From assembly GCA_019348475.1 (NCBI GenBank), contig JAHWJJ010000034.1:1-16319 (forward strand): a DNA stretch of 16,319 nt, written 5' to 3'. The translations under genes were made by a program, and so were the position numbers. Each line of letters starts with the position of its first letter. Position 1 is the first letter of the stretch. The stretch comes from Gemmatimonadota bacterium. GTDB lineage: Bacteria; Gemmatimonadota; Gemmatimonadetes; Longimicrobiales; Longimicrobiaceae. Positions 8,560 through 14,813 of this stretch are shown in pieces. The notes under the pieces were generated by a model, which had not been told where the DNA came from, did no database searches, and saw nothing but the letters and a program-made list of their open reading frames with translations.

Positions 8560-9849
8560 ATGACCCGCTTGCGAAGCATCTGCGCCCTGGCATTCCTTTG
8601 CTGCGCCTCCATCGTCCACCCGCTGGACGCGCAGACCCCCGCGGCCCGGGAGGGCGCCGTGCGCATGTTCCTGGACTGCAGCGGGTTCTCCTGCGAAAAA
8701 GCCTTCTACCAGACGGAGATCGCGTTCGTCACCCACGTGCGCGACCGGTCCGACGCCGACGTGCACGTGCTGGTGACGCCGCAGCAGACGGGCGCGGGGG
8801 GCACGCAGTACACGGTGGCGTTCCTGGGCCAGGGCCGCTTTGCGGGCGACACCCTGACCCTGCGCTACACGGCCGAGCCCAACGCCTCCGACGACGCGGA
8901 GCGCACCGGGCTGGCGCAGGTGATCAAGCTGGGCCTGGTGCGCTACGCGGCGCAGTCGCCGCAGGCGGCGCGGCTCAGGGTGACCTACAGCGCGCCGCAG
9001 GCCGCGGCCACGGCGGCCGCGCGCGACCCGTGGGACGCCTGGACCTTCCGCATCAGCGGCAACGGGTTCTTCAACGGCGAGCAGCAGTACAGCAGCCGAA
9101 CGCTGTTCGGAACGGTGAGCGCCAGCCGCATCACCGAGCGGTGGAAGCTGCGCCTGTCGCTGAGCGGTGACGAGAGCCGCAGCCGGTTCGAGCTGGACTC
9201 GGTGACCGAGATCATCAACACGCGGGGCGGCCGCTCACTGAACGGCCTGCTCGTGCGCAGCCTGGGCAGGCACCTTTCGGCGGGGATTACGGCGTCGGCG
9301 TCCCGGTCGTCGTATCTGAACCAGGACCTGGTGCTGCAGGTGGCGCCCGCGGTGGAGTACAACGTCTACCCGTACTCCGAGTCCACGCGCCGGCAGCTGG
9401 TGCTGCGCTACTCGGCGGGCCCGGCGGCGTACCGCTATGAGGAGGAGACCATCTTCGGCAGGACGGAGGAAACGCGCATGCAGCAGTCGCTGATCGCGGC
9501 GGTGGACACGCGGCAGCCGTGGGGCTCCATCAACGTGCGCAGCGAGGCCGCGAGCTTTCTGGACAACCTGAAGCAGAACCGGCTGGCGATCGGCGGCGGA
9601 GTGGAGCTGAACCTGCTGCGCGGGCTGGCGTTCAACGTGAACGGCTCCTACTCGCGGCTGCGCGACCAGCTCTACCTGCCCGCCGGCAAGGCGACCGAGG
9701 AAGAGATCCTGCTCCGCCGCCGCCAGTTGGCCACCGGCTTTCGCTACTTCGGCTCGGTGGGCCTCTCGTACACCTTCGGCTCGCGCTTCAGCCCGGTGGT
9801 GAACCCGCGGTTCGGCGCGGGCGGGGGGACCACGGTCATCTTCAACTGA
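8560..9849 (+). CDS. Exported outer-membrane barrel-like protein
   Basis: This is a protein of 429 aa. The signal peptide is residues 1-24 (MTRLRS, hydrophobic core, cleavage after LDA). Residues 33-145 form a soluble domain with a Cys pair (C40 and C45, LDCSGFSC) and TEIAFVTHVRDRSDADVHVLVTPQ; I recall this arrangement in unnamed exported proteins of Bacteroidetes- and Gemmatimonadota-type bacteria. From about 155 the sequence alternates polar and hydrophobic residues in short strands separated by turns (for example WTFRISGNGFF, WKLRLSLSGD, LSAGITASASRSSY, LAFNVNGSYSRL, FGSVGLSYTFGS), as in a beta-barrel of perhaps 12-14 strands. The end, TTVIFN, lacks the usual terminal Phe but has one two residues earlier. 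ATG 8560 is chosen from the signal peptide; the frame upstream is shadow. Its function is unknown. Confidence 0.8.
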   Translation: MTRLRSICALAFLCCASIVHPLDAQTPAAREGAVRMFLDCSGFSCEKAFYQTEIAFVTHVRDRSDADVHVLVTPQQTGAGGTQYTVAFLGQGRFAGDTLTLRYTAEPNASDDAERTGLAQVIKLGLVRYAAQSPQAARLRVTYSAPQAAATAAARDPWDAWTFRISGNGFFNGEQQYSSRTLFGTVSASRITERWKLRLSLSGDESRSRFELDSVTEIINTRGGRSLNGLLVRSLGRHLSAGITASASRSSYLNQDLVLQVAPAVEYNVYPYSESTRRQLVLRYSAGPAAYRYEEETIFGRTEETRMQQSLIAAVDTRQPWGSINVRSEAASFLDNLKQNRLAIGGGVELNLLRGLAFNVNGSYSRLRDQLYLPAGKATEEEILLRRRQLATGFRYFGSVGLSYTFGSRFSPVVNPRFGAGGGTTVIFN

Positions 9850-9856
9850 CCCGGCG

Positions 9857-9886
9857 GGCGGACGGCGGCACTCCCCGCCGTCCGCC
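9857..9886 (+). terminator. Terminator-like hairpin after the barrel gene
   Basis: A perfect 12-bp stem (GGCGGACGGCGG with CCGCCGTCCGCC) with a 6-nt loop starts 8 bp after the stop codon and is followed by TTGCGTT. The convergent 77-aa gene ends at 9893, so the hairpin could serve both sides. Confidence 0.6.
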
Positions 9887-9892
9887 TTGCGT

Positions 9893-10126
9893 TCACCGCG
9901 GCGCCAGGAGCCCCGTTGCGATCAGCCATGCGCAGAACACGCCCGCCCACCACACCGCGTACCGCCGCAGCTGCCGCCGCTGCCCCGCACGCATCCGCGC
10001 CCGGTCCGGCGCCCCGCCCGCGCCTCGATGCGGCAGCGCCGACACCCAGGCCACCGCCAGCGCGGCGCCCAGCAGGCTCCATGCGACGACTCCCAGGTAG
10101 GCCACCCCGCCGAACCACTCGCGCAT
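9893..10126 (-). CDS. Small two-helix membrane protein, hypothetical
   Basis: This is a protein of 77 aa with two membrane helices: about residues 8-31 (VAYLGVVAWSLLGAALAVAWVSAL) and about 56-74 (YAVWWAGVFCAWLIATGLL). They are separated by a very basic loop with GAGGAPDRARMRAGQRRQLRR. By the positive-inside rule the loop is cytoplasmic, with both ends outside. G/C third positions are high, supporting a real gene. GGGGGAG precedes the ATG by only 2 nt, a poor spacing. It lies 173 bp downstream of the CNNM pair on the same strand, so it might be in their transcript, but no link in function is evident. I do not recognise a family. Confidence 0.6.
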   Translation of the reverse strand: MREWFGGVAYLGVVAWSLLGAALAVAWVSALPHRGAGGAPDRARMRAGQRRQLRRYAVWWAGVFCAWLIATGLLAPR

Positions 10127-10299
10127 CGCTCCCCCACGCTGGTCCCGGAGTGCGCCGGTCCATCGTCATCAGCGGCGACAAGGACTTCTAGCAGCTCAGC
10201 CGGCCTCACGTCTGCCCGTCGCCGGCCAGGTGATGATGCCCGGCGGGTGCGGGAAGGGGACGAATGTAACCAGCGGACGCGGTTGTGAATACGCGCTCG
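10127..10299. other. Spacer between CNNM gene and 77-aa gene
   Basis: A gap of 173 bp. Only a weak dyad (CGCCGG with CCGGCG) is visible, without a T-tract. No promoter could be assigned. Confidence 0.25.
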
Positions 10300-11622
10300 C
10301 TACTCACCGTCCGCCGCCCGCCGTTTGCGGAGCGGCGTCACGGCGCACTCGGTGACGCCGTGGCCTTCCGTGGCCGTGACCTCGAAGCGCACGTCGTCCC
10401 ACTCCACCGTGTCGCCGATCAGGGGCGGGCGGTCCAGCAGGGCCAGCACCAGTCCGCTCACCGTGTCCACCTCGGAGTGCTCCAGCACCAGGTGCAGCGC
10501 CTCGCCCACCTCGCCAATGCGCATGGTGCCCGGGACGCGCAGGCGGCCGGCGGGGTCCACCTCGGCGCCCGGGCGCTGCACCCACCCCTCCTCGATCTCG
10601 CCCACCACCTCTTCGAACAGGTCCTCGATGGTAATGATGCCCGCCGTGCCGCCGTGCTCGTCCATCACCACCGCCATCTGGCTGTTCACCCGCCGCATGG
10701 CCCCCAGCACCACGTCCATCGCCGCCGTCTCGGGGATGAAGGGCACTTCGCGCACCTCCGACGGCCGCAGCGCGCGGCGATTGGGCATGCGCCGCAGGAT
10801 GTCCTTGATGTGCACCACGCCCACGATGTGGTCCAGGCTCCCCTCGTAGACCGGGTACCGCGTGTGCGGCGTCGTCCGCAGGATGCGCATCATCTCCTCC
10901 GAGGGCGCGCCCGCGGGAATGCCCACCACCCGCACGCGGGGGATCATCACCTCCCCCGCCGTCAGCTCGCCGAACTCCAGCAGCTCCTGCACCACGTCGG
11001 CGCTCTCGCTGCGCAGCATCCCCCCCGCCTGGCTTTCGCGGACGATGAACTGCAGCTCCTCGGGGGTGCGGTAGTGCTCGCCGCTGGCCACGAAGCGGTT
11101 GATCCCCACCATCCGCAGCAGCCAGTTGCCGACGCCGTTCAGCGCGATGACGGGAAGGATCACCACGCGCTGGATGGCCAGCATCACCGGCGTGACCAGC
11201 AGCGCCGCCCGGTCCGCCGACTGCAGCGCCAGCGACTTGGGGATCATCTCGCCCACCACGATGTGGAAGTAGGTGAGGATGGCCACGGCCAGAACGCTGG
11301 CCAGCGTGTGCGCCGCCGGTGCCCTGAGCGGCCCCAGCCCCTCCAGCGAGTGGCCGATCCACTCGGCCAGCACGTGCTCGCCGTACATCCCCAGCCCCAG
11401 GCTGGCAATGGTGATCCCCAGCTGCGCCGTGGCGATGTAGCGGTCCTGCCGGCGCGGGTCGCGCAGGATCCCCGCGACCCGCCGCGCGATGGCGTCGCCC
11501 TCGGCCGCGCGGCGCTCGATGGCCGCGCGCGGCGCCCCCACGATGGCGAACTCCGCCGCCACGAAGAGCGCGTTCAGCAGGATGGCGTCGGTGATGATGA
11601 GGATGGGCAGCACTTTATCCAT
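10300..11622 (-). CDS. CNNM/HlyC-CorC family protein (DUF21 + CBS pair), second gene
   Basis: This is a protein of 440 aa. Residues 1-175 are the CNNM (DUF21) membrane domain: a first helix LPILIITDAILLNALFVAAEFAIV, further helices near 63-80, 107-127 and 139-160, and the conserved GEMIPKSLAL (124-133). CBS domains follow, about 222-280 (MIPRVRVVGI, TRYPVYEG, VGVVHIKDIL) and 290-345 (MAVVMDEHGGTAGIITIEDLFEEVVGEI). The C-terminal CorC_HlyC domain (about 350-430) includes VPGTMRIGEV and DTVSGLVL. The family is linked to magnesium/cobalt or sodium-coupled divalent cation handling; 'haemolysin' in older names is misleading. The start overlaps the end of the upstream paralogue by 8 bp, and its ribosome site (GGAGGGG, 4 nt from ATG) lies inside that gene, so the two should be translated together. 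Confidence 0.93.
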   Translation of the reverse strand: MDKVLPILIITDAILLNALFVAAEFAIVGAPRAAIERRAAEGDAIARRVAGILRDPRRQDRYIATAQLGITIASLGLGMYGEHVLAEWIGHSLEGLGPLRAPAAHTLASVLAVAILTYFHIVVGEMIPKSLALQSADRAALLVTPVMLAIQRVVILPVIALNGVGNWLLRMVGINRFVASGEHYRTPEELQFIVRESQAGGMLRSESADVVQELLEFGELTAGEVMIPRVRVVGIPAGAPSEEMMRILRTTPHTRYPVYEGSLDHIVGVVHIKDILRRMPNRRALRPSEVREVPFIPETAAMDVVLGAMRRVNSQMAVVMDEHGGTAGIITIEDLFEEVVGEIEEGWVQRPGAEVDPAGRLRVPGTMRIGEVGEALHLVLEHSEVDTVSGLVLALLDRPPLIGDTVEWDDVRFEVTATEGHGVTECAVTPLRKRRAADGE

Positions 11623-12949
11623 CGTGCCCCTCCTCGCCGTCCCCGTCGCCGCGCGGCACCCGGGGGGTGGCCAGCACCGAGGCCACCGCGTGCCTCGAGA
11701 CCGACTCCACCTCCACGCGCACCCCGTCGATCCACGCCACCTCCCCCGCCTGGGGCACGTGCCCCAGCTCTTCCATCACCCGCCCGCCCACGGTGTCCGC
11801 GTCGCCCTGCCGCAGCATCCCGATCCACGGCTCCGCCTCGTCCAGCCGCAGCCAGCCGGGAATGCGCACCCGGCCGTCGTCCAGCCGTTCGGGGCGCGCC
11901 TCGTTCACGCGGAATTCGTCGGCGATCTCGCCCATCACCTCCGTCAGCACGTCGTCCAGCGTCACCAGCCCCGCCACCCCCCCGAACTCGTCCATCACGA
12001 TGGCGGCGTGGCTGCGGCGCTCGCGCATCAGGGTGAGCAGCCGGTCGGCCGTCACGCTCTCGTGCACCATCAGGATGGGGCGCATCAGCTCGCGGATGGA
12101 GTGCACGCGCCCCGCCTCGATGTATCCGCGGAACAGGTCCTTGGTGTGCAGCAGCCCCTCCACGTGGTCGATGTCGCCGCGGTACACGGGGAGGCGCGTG
12201 TACGGCGTCTCGGCCATGCGCGTGAGCACCTCGTCGATCGGGGTGTCGATCTCCACGCCCACGATCTCCTGCCGCGGCACCATCAGGTGGCGCGCGGGGC
12301 GAATGCCCAGCTGCAGGGCGCGCCGCAGCCGCCGGTGCTCGTCGGGCTCCAGCAGCCCGCCGTCGCGGCTCTCGGCGATCAGCAGGTCGATCTCTTCGGG
12401 GCTGTGGATGTGGCGGTGCCCCACCGGCTGCACGCCCATCGCCCGCAGCGCCAGGTTGCCGCTGCCGTTGAGAAAGCGGATGAAGAACGAGAACACCACC
12501 AGCGACCAGCGCATGGGGAGCGAGGTGCGCAGGGCCACCTGGGTGGGAAACTGCAGCGCGAGCGACTTGGGGACCAGCTCGCTCAGCACCATGGCGAGCA
12601 CGGTGAGCACCACCAGGACCAGCGCGGCCGCGGTGGAGCGGGCGCCGCTCTCCGACAGGGTGACGAAGCGGCGGATGACGCCGGCCAGCGGCCCCGCCAG
12701 CGACGCCTGCCCGTAGGCGCCGATGATCAGCGAGGTGAGGGTGATGCCGATCTGGCACGCCGCGATGTAGCGGTCCAGCGCCTGCGGGTCGTCCAGGTAG
12801 GGAAGCAGGCGCAGCGCGGCGGCGTCTCCCTGCTCGGCGCGCTGGCGGATGCGGCTGCGGCGCACGCTCACCGCGGCGAACTCGGCCGCCACGTACAGCG
12901 CGGTCAGCGCGATGAGCGCGAGGATCACCAGCAGGGGGAGCAGCGTCAT
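11615..12949 (-). CDS. CNNM/HlyC-CorC family protein (DUF21 + CBS pair), first gene
   Basis: This is a protein of 444 aa, a paralogue of the following gene with the same order. The CNNM domain has helices near residues 3-27, 63-80, 105-125 and 139-160, and SELVPKSLALQF at 123-134. The CBS pair spans about 222-340 (MVPRQEIVGVEI, TRLPVYRGDIDHVEGLLHTKDL, AIVMDEFGGVAGLVTLDDVLTEVMGEI), and a CorC_HlyC domain ends it. Paired CNNM genes are common and may form heterodimers, but that is inference here. ATG 12949 is chosen because the first helix begins at once and the 71 residues upstream are Arg/Pro-rich shadow. No good ribosome site is visible (only GGGCCCG). It is divergent from the GntR-type regulator at 13239, which could regulate this pair. 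Confidence 0.93.
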   Translation of the reverse strand: MTLLPLLVILALIALTALYVAAEFAAVSVRRSRIRQRAEQGDAAALRLLPYLDDPQALDRYIAACQIGITLTSLIIGAYGQASLAGPLAGVIRRFVTLSESGARSTAAALVLVVLTVLAMVLSELVPKSLALQFPTQVALRTSLPMRWSLVVFSFFIRFLNGSGNLALRAMGVQPVGHRHIHSPEEIDLLIAESRDGGLLEPDEHRRLRRALQLGIRPARHLMVPRQEIVGVEIDTPIDEVLTRMAETPYTRLPVYRGDIDHVEGLLHTKDLFRGYIEAGRVHSIRELMRPILMVHESVTADRLLTLMRERRSHAAIVMDEFGGVAGLVTLDDVLTEVMGEIADEFRVNEARPERLDDGRVRIPGWLRLDEAEPWIGMLRQGDADTVGGRVMEELGHVPQAGEVAWIDGVRVEVESVSRHAVASVLATPRVPRGDGDGEEGHDG

Positions 12950-13238
12950 CGGGCCCGGGTGCGGGGCGGGTTCCGGGGCGCCGCGAAGGGCGCGTCGCGG
13001 GGGCGCGGAACGCGTCCTGCGCTCGTCGGTCTTGTGCTCAAGCCTTGCAGCGCGCTCATTGTGGGGATGCGAAGAACGCACGGAGCACGCCACCCCGCGC
13101 CGCACGCGCGGGGGGGCACCCCGCGCCCGGTGGAGGGTACGTGTTGCGCGAACCCCCCGCAAGGCGATCCTTTACCGTGCTCCCGGCACCCGGCCGGCGA
13201 GCGGACTGGACGAACGCCTACCCTGTGACCGGCGAAGG
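12950..13238. promoter_or_regulatory. Divergent promoter region between CNNM pair and GntR gene
   Basis: A gap of 289 bp holds the promoters of two divergent transcripts. On the plus strand TTGTGC, a 17-bp spacer and CTCATT (about 13031-13059) is a possible promoter. TTGCG and CGCAA (13144-13148 and 13158-13162) form an inverted repeat with 9-bp spacing that could be an operator for the GntR protein itself. Neither assignment is more than tentative. Confidence 0.3.
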
Positions 13239-14225
13239 ATGGACCAGGAAACCGCCCTCAGCGACAAGCTGCGCGACCGAATCTTGAGCGCCCTGCACCT
13301 GGGGCTGCTGCAGCCAGGCGACCGCCTTCCCAGCATCCGCACCCTGTGGCGCGAGATGGGGGTGGACCACCGGGTGGTGGCCCAGGCGTACCGCGCGCTG
13401 GAGGACGAAGGGCTGGTGGAGGTGCGCGGCCGGTCCGGCGTGTACCTGGCCCCCCAGGACCAGCTGGGCGGCGAGGTGCTGGCCGAGACGGCCCGGTGGA
13501 TGGCCGGCGTGCTGGTGGAGGGGTGGAAGCGGCGCATGACGCTGGCCGAGATCCCCGAGCTCATCCGCCGCTGCACCAGCACCGTGCGCCTGCGCTGCGC
13601 CTGCGTGGAAAGCAACGTGGACCAGATGACGGCGTACTGCGTGGAACTGGAGGAGCAGTTCGGGCTGGAGGCGGTCCCCGTCTACATCTCGCCGGTCCCC
13701 CTTCCCCGCCCCGACCGCTCGGTGGAGTTCCGCGCGGTGGAGCAGGCCATCCGCGCCACCGACCTGGTGGTGACCACCAGCTACCACTCGCGGCTGGTGC
13801 GCAAGGCGGCCGAGAACGTGGAGGTGCCGGCCGTCACGCTGACGGTGAACAGCGAGGTGGTGGAGACGGTGCAGCGGCAGATCCGCTCGGGCGGGGTCAC
13901 GCTGGTGTGCGTGGACCCCGAGTTCGGCAACCGGCTGCGCGCCATGTACGCCGATGCCACCGAGGGCGCCGATCAGATTCGCGTGGTGCTGGCCGGCGAC
14001 ACCGAGGCGCTGCAGTCGCTCAGCCGCGACGACGCGGTGATCGTGACCCGCGCCGCCCGCAACCGCCTGGGCGACGAACTGGACCTGCCGCCGCTGCTCC
14101 TCCCCCATTCGCCCACCTTTAGCGCCCACACCGCGCGCGAGCTGCTGCAGCTCATCATCCGGCTGAACCTGGCCGCGGCGGAGCAGCAGGAGCCTGCGGA
14201 GCTGCTGGCGGGGGCGGCGGGGTGA
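13239..14225 (+). CDS. GntR-type regulator with large unassigned sensor domain
   Basis: This is a protein of 328 aa. Residues 5-72 are a GntR winged helix (LSDKLRDRIL, GDRLPSIRTLWREMGVDHRVVAQAYRALEDEGLVEVRG, SGVYL). A helical linker (about 76-112) leads to a domain of about 200 residues that looks two-lobed. The first lobe has VRLRCACVESN, ELEEQFGLEAVPVYI and ATDLVVTTSYHSRLVRKAAE; the second has GVTLVCVDPEFGNRLRAMY and DAVIVTRAARNRLGD. Alternating strands and helices suggest an alpha/beta, perhaps periplasmic-binding-protein-like fold. It is not an FCD, UTRA or aminotransferase domain as far as I can see. Five Cys (112, 120, 122, 134, 224) are present. AAGG touches the ATG directly, a poor ribosome site, but no better start is in frame. 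The TGA stop is inside the octamer array. The ligand and target are unknown. Confidence 0.88.
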   Translation: MDQETALSDKLRDRILSALHLGLLQPGDRLPSIRTLWREMGVDHRVVAQAYRALEDEGLVEVRGRSGVYLAPQDQLGGEVLAETARWMAGVLVEGWKRRMTLAEIPELIRRCTSTVRLRCACVESNVDQMTAYCVELEEQFGLEAVPVYISPVPLPRPDRSVEFRAVEQAIRATDLVVTTSYHSRLVRKAAENVEVPAVTLTVNSEVVETVQRQIRSGGVTLVCVDPEFGNRLRAMYADATEGADQIRVVLAGDTEALQSLSRDDAVIVTRAARNRLGDELDLPPLLLPHSPTFSAHTARELLQLIIRLNLAAAEQQEPAELLAGAAG

Positions 14226-14267
14226 ACGGGTGAAGGGGTGAAGGGGTGAACGGGTGATTGAGTGATG
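14219..14267 (+). repeat. Octamer tandem array spanning the GntR stop codon
   Basis: Units of 8 bp (GGGTGAAC, GGGTGAAG, GGGTGAAG, GGGTGAAC, GGGTGATT, then degenerate GAGTGATG) run from 14220. The TGA in the first unit (14223-14225) is the stop codon of the regulator gene. An inverted copy lies at 14764-14813. Confidence 0.9.
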
Positions 14268-14393
14268 GACCGGGCGCGCGCCGAGTGGTGTGGGCCCGGT
14301 TCGCGTTCCGGCGGGGGCGATTCGGACGGGCGCCATCGCCAGTGCGCGCGGCACCCAGCCGGGGCGGCTAAAGCCGCAGGCTGGAAATGCGAT

Positions 14394-14433
14394 AAGCCCC
14401 GTCTCCGCTCGCTACGCTCGCGGAACGGGGCTT
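14394..14433. terminator. Terminator-like hairpin past the GntR gene
   Basis: A 9-bp outer stem, AAGCCCCGT with ACGGGGCTT, surrounds a second stem TCCGC with GCGGA. It is the first strong hairpin downstream of the regulator gene. The T-tract is minimal (TT), so termination is a guess. Confidence 0.4.
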
Positions 14434-14590
14434 CACCTGCCCCCGCGGGCACCCCCGTGGGCCGTGGCGGGTTTGGCGCGTAACCAGAACGTACCGCGCT
14501 CGATTGTCGCCCGCTCCGGAGAGCGGGACGAGGCCGGGGGAGGGGGCGCCCGGCATGGCTCCACCTTGCGCCGTCGTGCGGTCGAATTCT

Positions 14591-14621
14591 CCCTTCCCCC
14601 ACGCCGTTTGTGGGGGAAGGG
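14591..14621. repeat. Perfect 12-bp inverted repeat
   Basis: CCCTTCCCCCAC pairs with GTGGGGGAAGGG across a 7-nt loop GCCGTTT. It is flanked by TTCT and CCGGGGATGGGG. Its form, C/T-rich then G/A-rich, is that of dispersed intergenic hairpins. Confidence 0.6.
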
Positions 14622-14734
14622 CCGGGGATGGGGGGCGGCTGGCGCGCAGCGTGATCTTTAGCCTCACGCACCGAAGTTCTTCCCTCTCCGCGAACGAGCG
14701 GGGAGGGCCCGGGGAGCCCCCCCGCCCCACGCAC

Positions 14735-14765
14735 GGCGGCCCGCGGATGCTCTCCGCGGGCCGCC
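14735..14765. terminator. Perfect 13-bp hairpin past the rne/rng gene
   Basis: GGCGGCCCGCGGA pairs with TCCGCGGGCCGCC across the 5-nt loop TGCTC. It is the first hairpin downstream of the ribonuclease gene on the minus strand, directly after the octamer array. There is no T-tract, so it may instead act as a 3'-end stabiliser. Confidence 0.45.
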
Positions 14766-14813
14766 ATGACTCCATCACCCCTTCACCCCTTCACCCCTTC
14801 ACCCGTTCACCCC
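14764..14813 (-). repeat. Octamer tandem array spanning the ribonuclease stop codon
   Basis: Read on the minus strand the array is GGGGTGAA, CGGGTGAA, GGGGTGAA, GGGGTGAA, GGGGTGAT, then GGAGTCATGG. The first TGA (14809-14807) is the stop codon of the ribonuclease gene. Over 50 bp it differs from the 14219 array at only about three positions, in inverse orientation. Confidence 0.9.

Larger units (their letters stand above)
14268..14770. other. Hairpin-rich region between inverted octamer arrays
   Basis: About 500 bp contain no credible gene. Five strong inverted repeats were found: 14394-14433 (AAGCCCCGT with ACGGGGCTT and an inner TCCGC/GCGGA stem), 14510-14527 (CCCGCTC, loop CGGA, GAGCGGG), 14591-14621 (12-bp stem), 14682-14707 (10-bp stem with one wobble) and 14735-14765 (13-bp stem). 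A short GCGGCT-AAA-style dyad lies at about 14365-14376. It looks like a mosaic of intergenic repeats. Confidence 0.6.

Noticed and set aside
10304..11362. Second minus-strand frame inside the CNNM gene
   Set aside because: Gly/Arg/Ala-rich shadow with no CBS or membrane features.
10285..12036. Open frame of 583 codons on the plus strand opposite the CNNM genes
   Set aside because: Antisense shadow, dominated by His, Arg and Ala.
14219..14813. Insertion sequence or transposon bounded by inverted repeats
   Set aside because: There is no transposase, no target duplication, and the 'terminal repeats' are simple octamer arrays containing the stop codons of the flanking genes. Kept as a repeat finding only.
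14219..14813. CRISPR array
   Set aside because: The repeats are 8-bp units directly adjoining one another, without spacers, and no cas gene is present.
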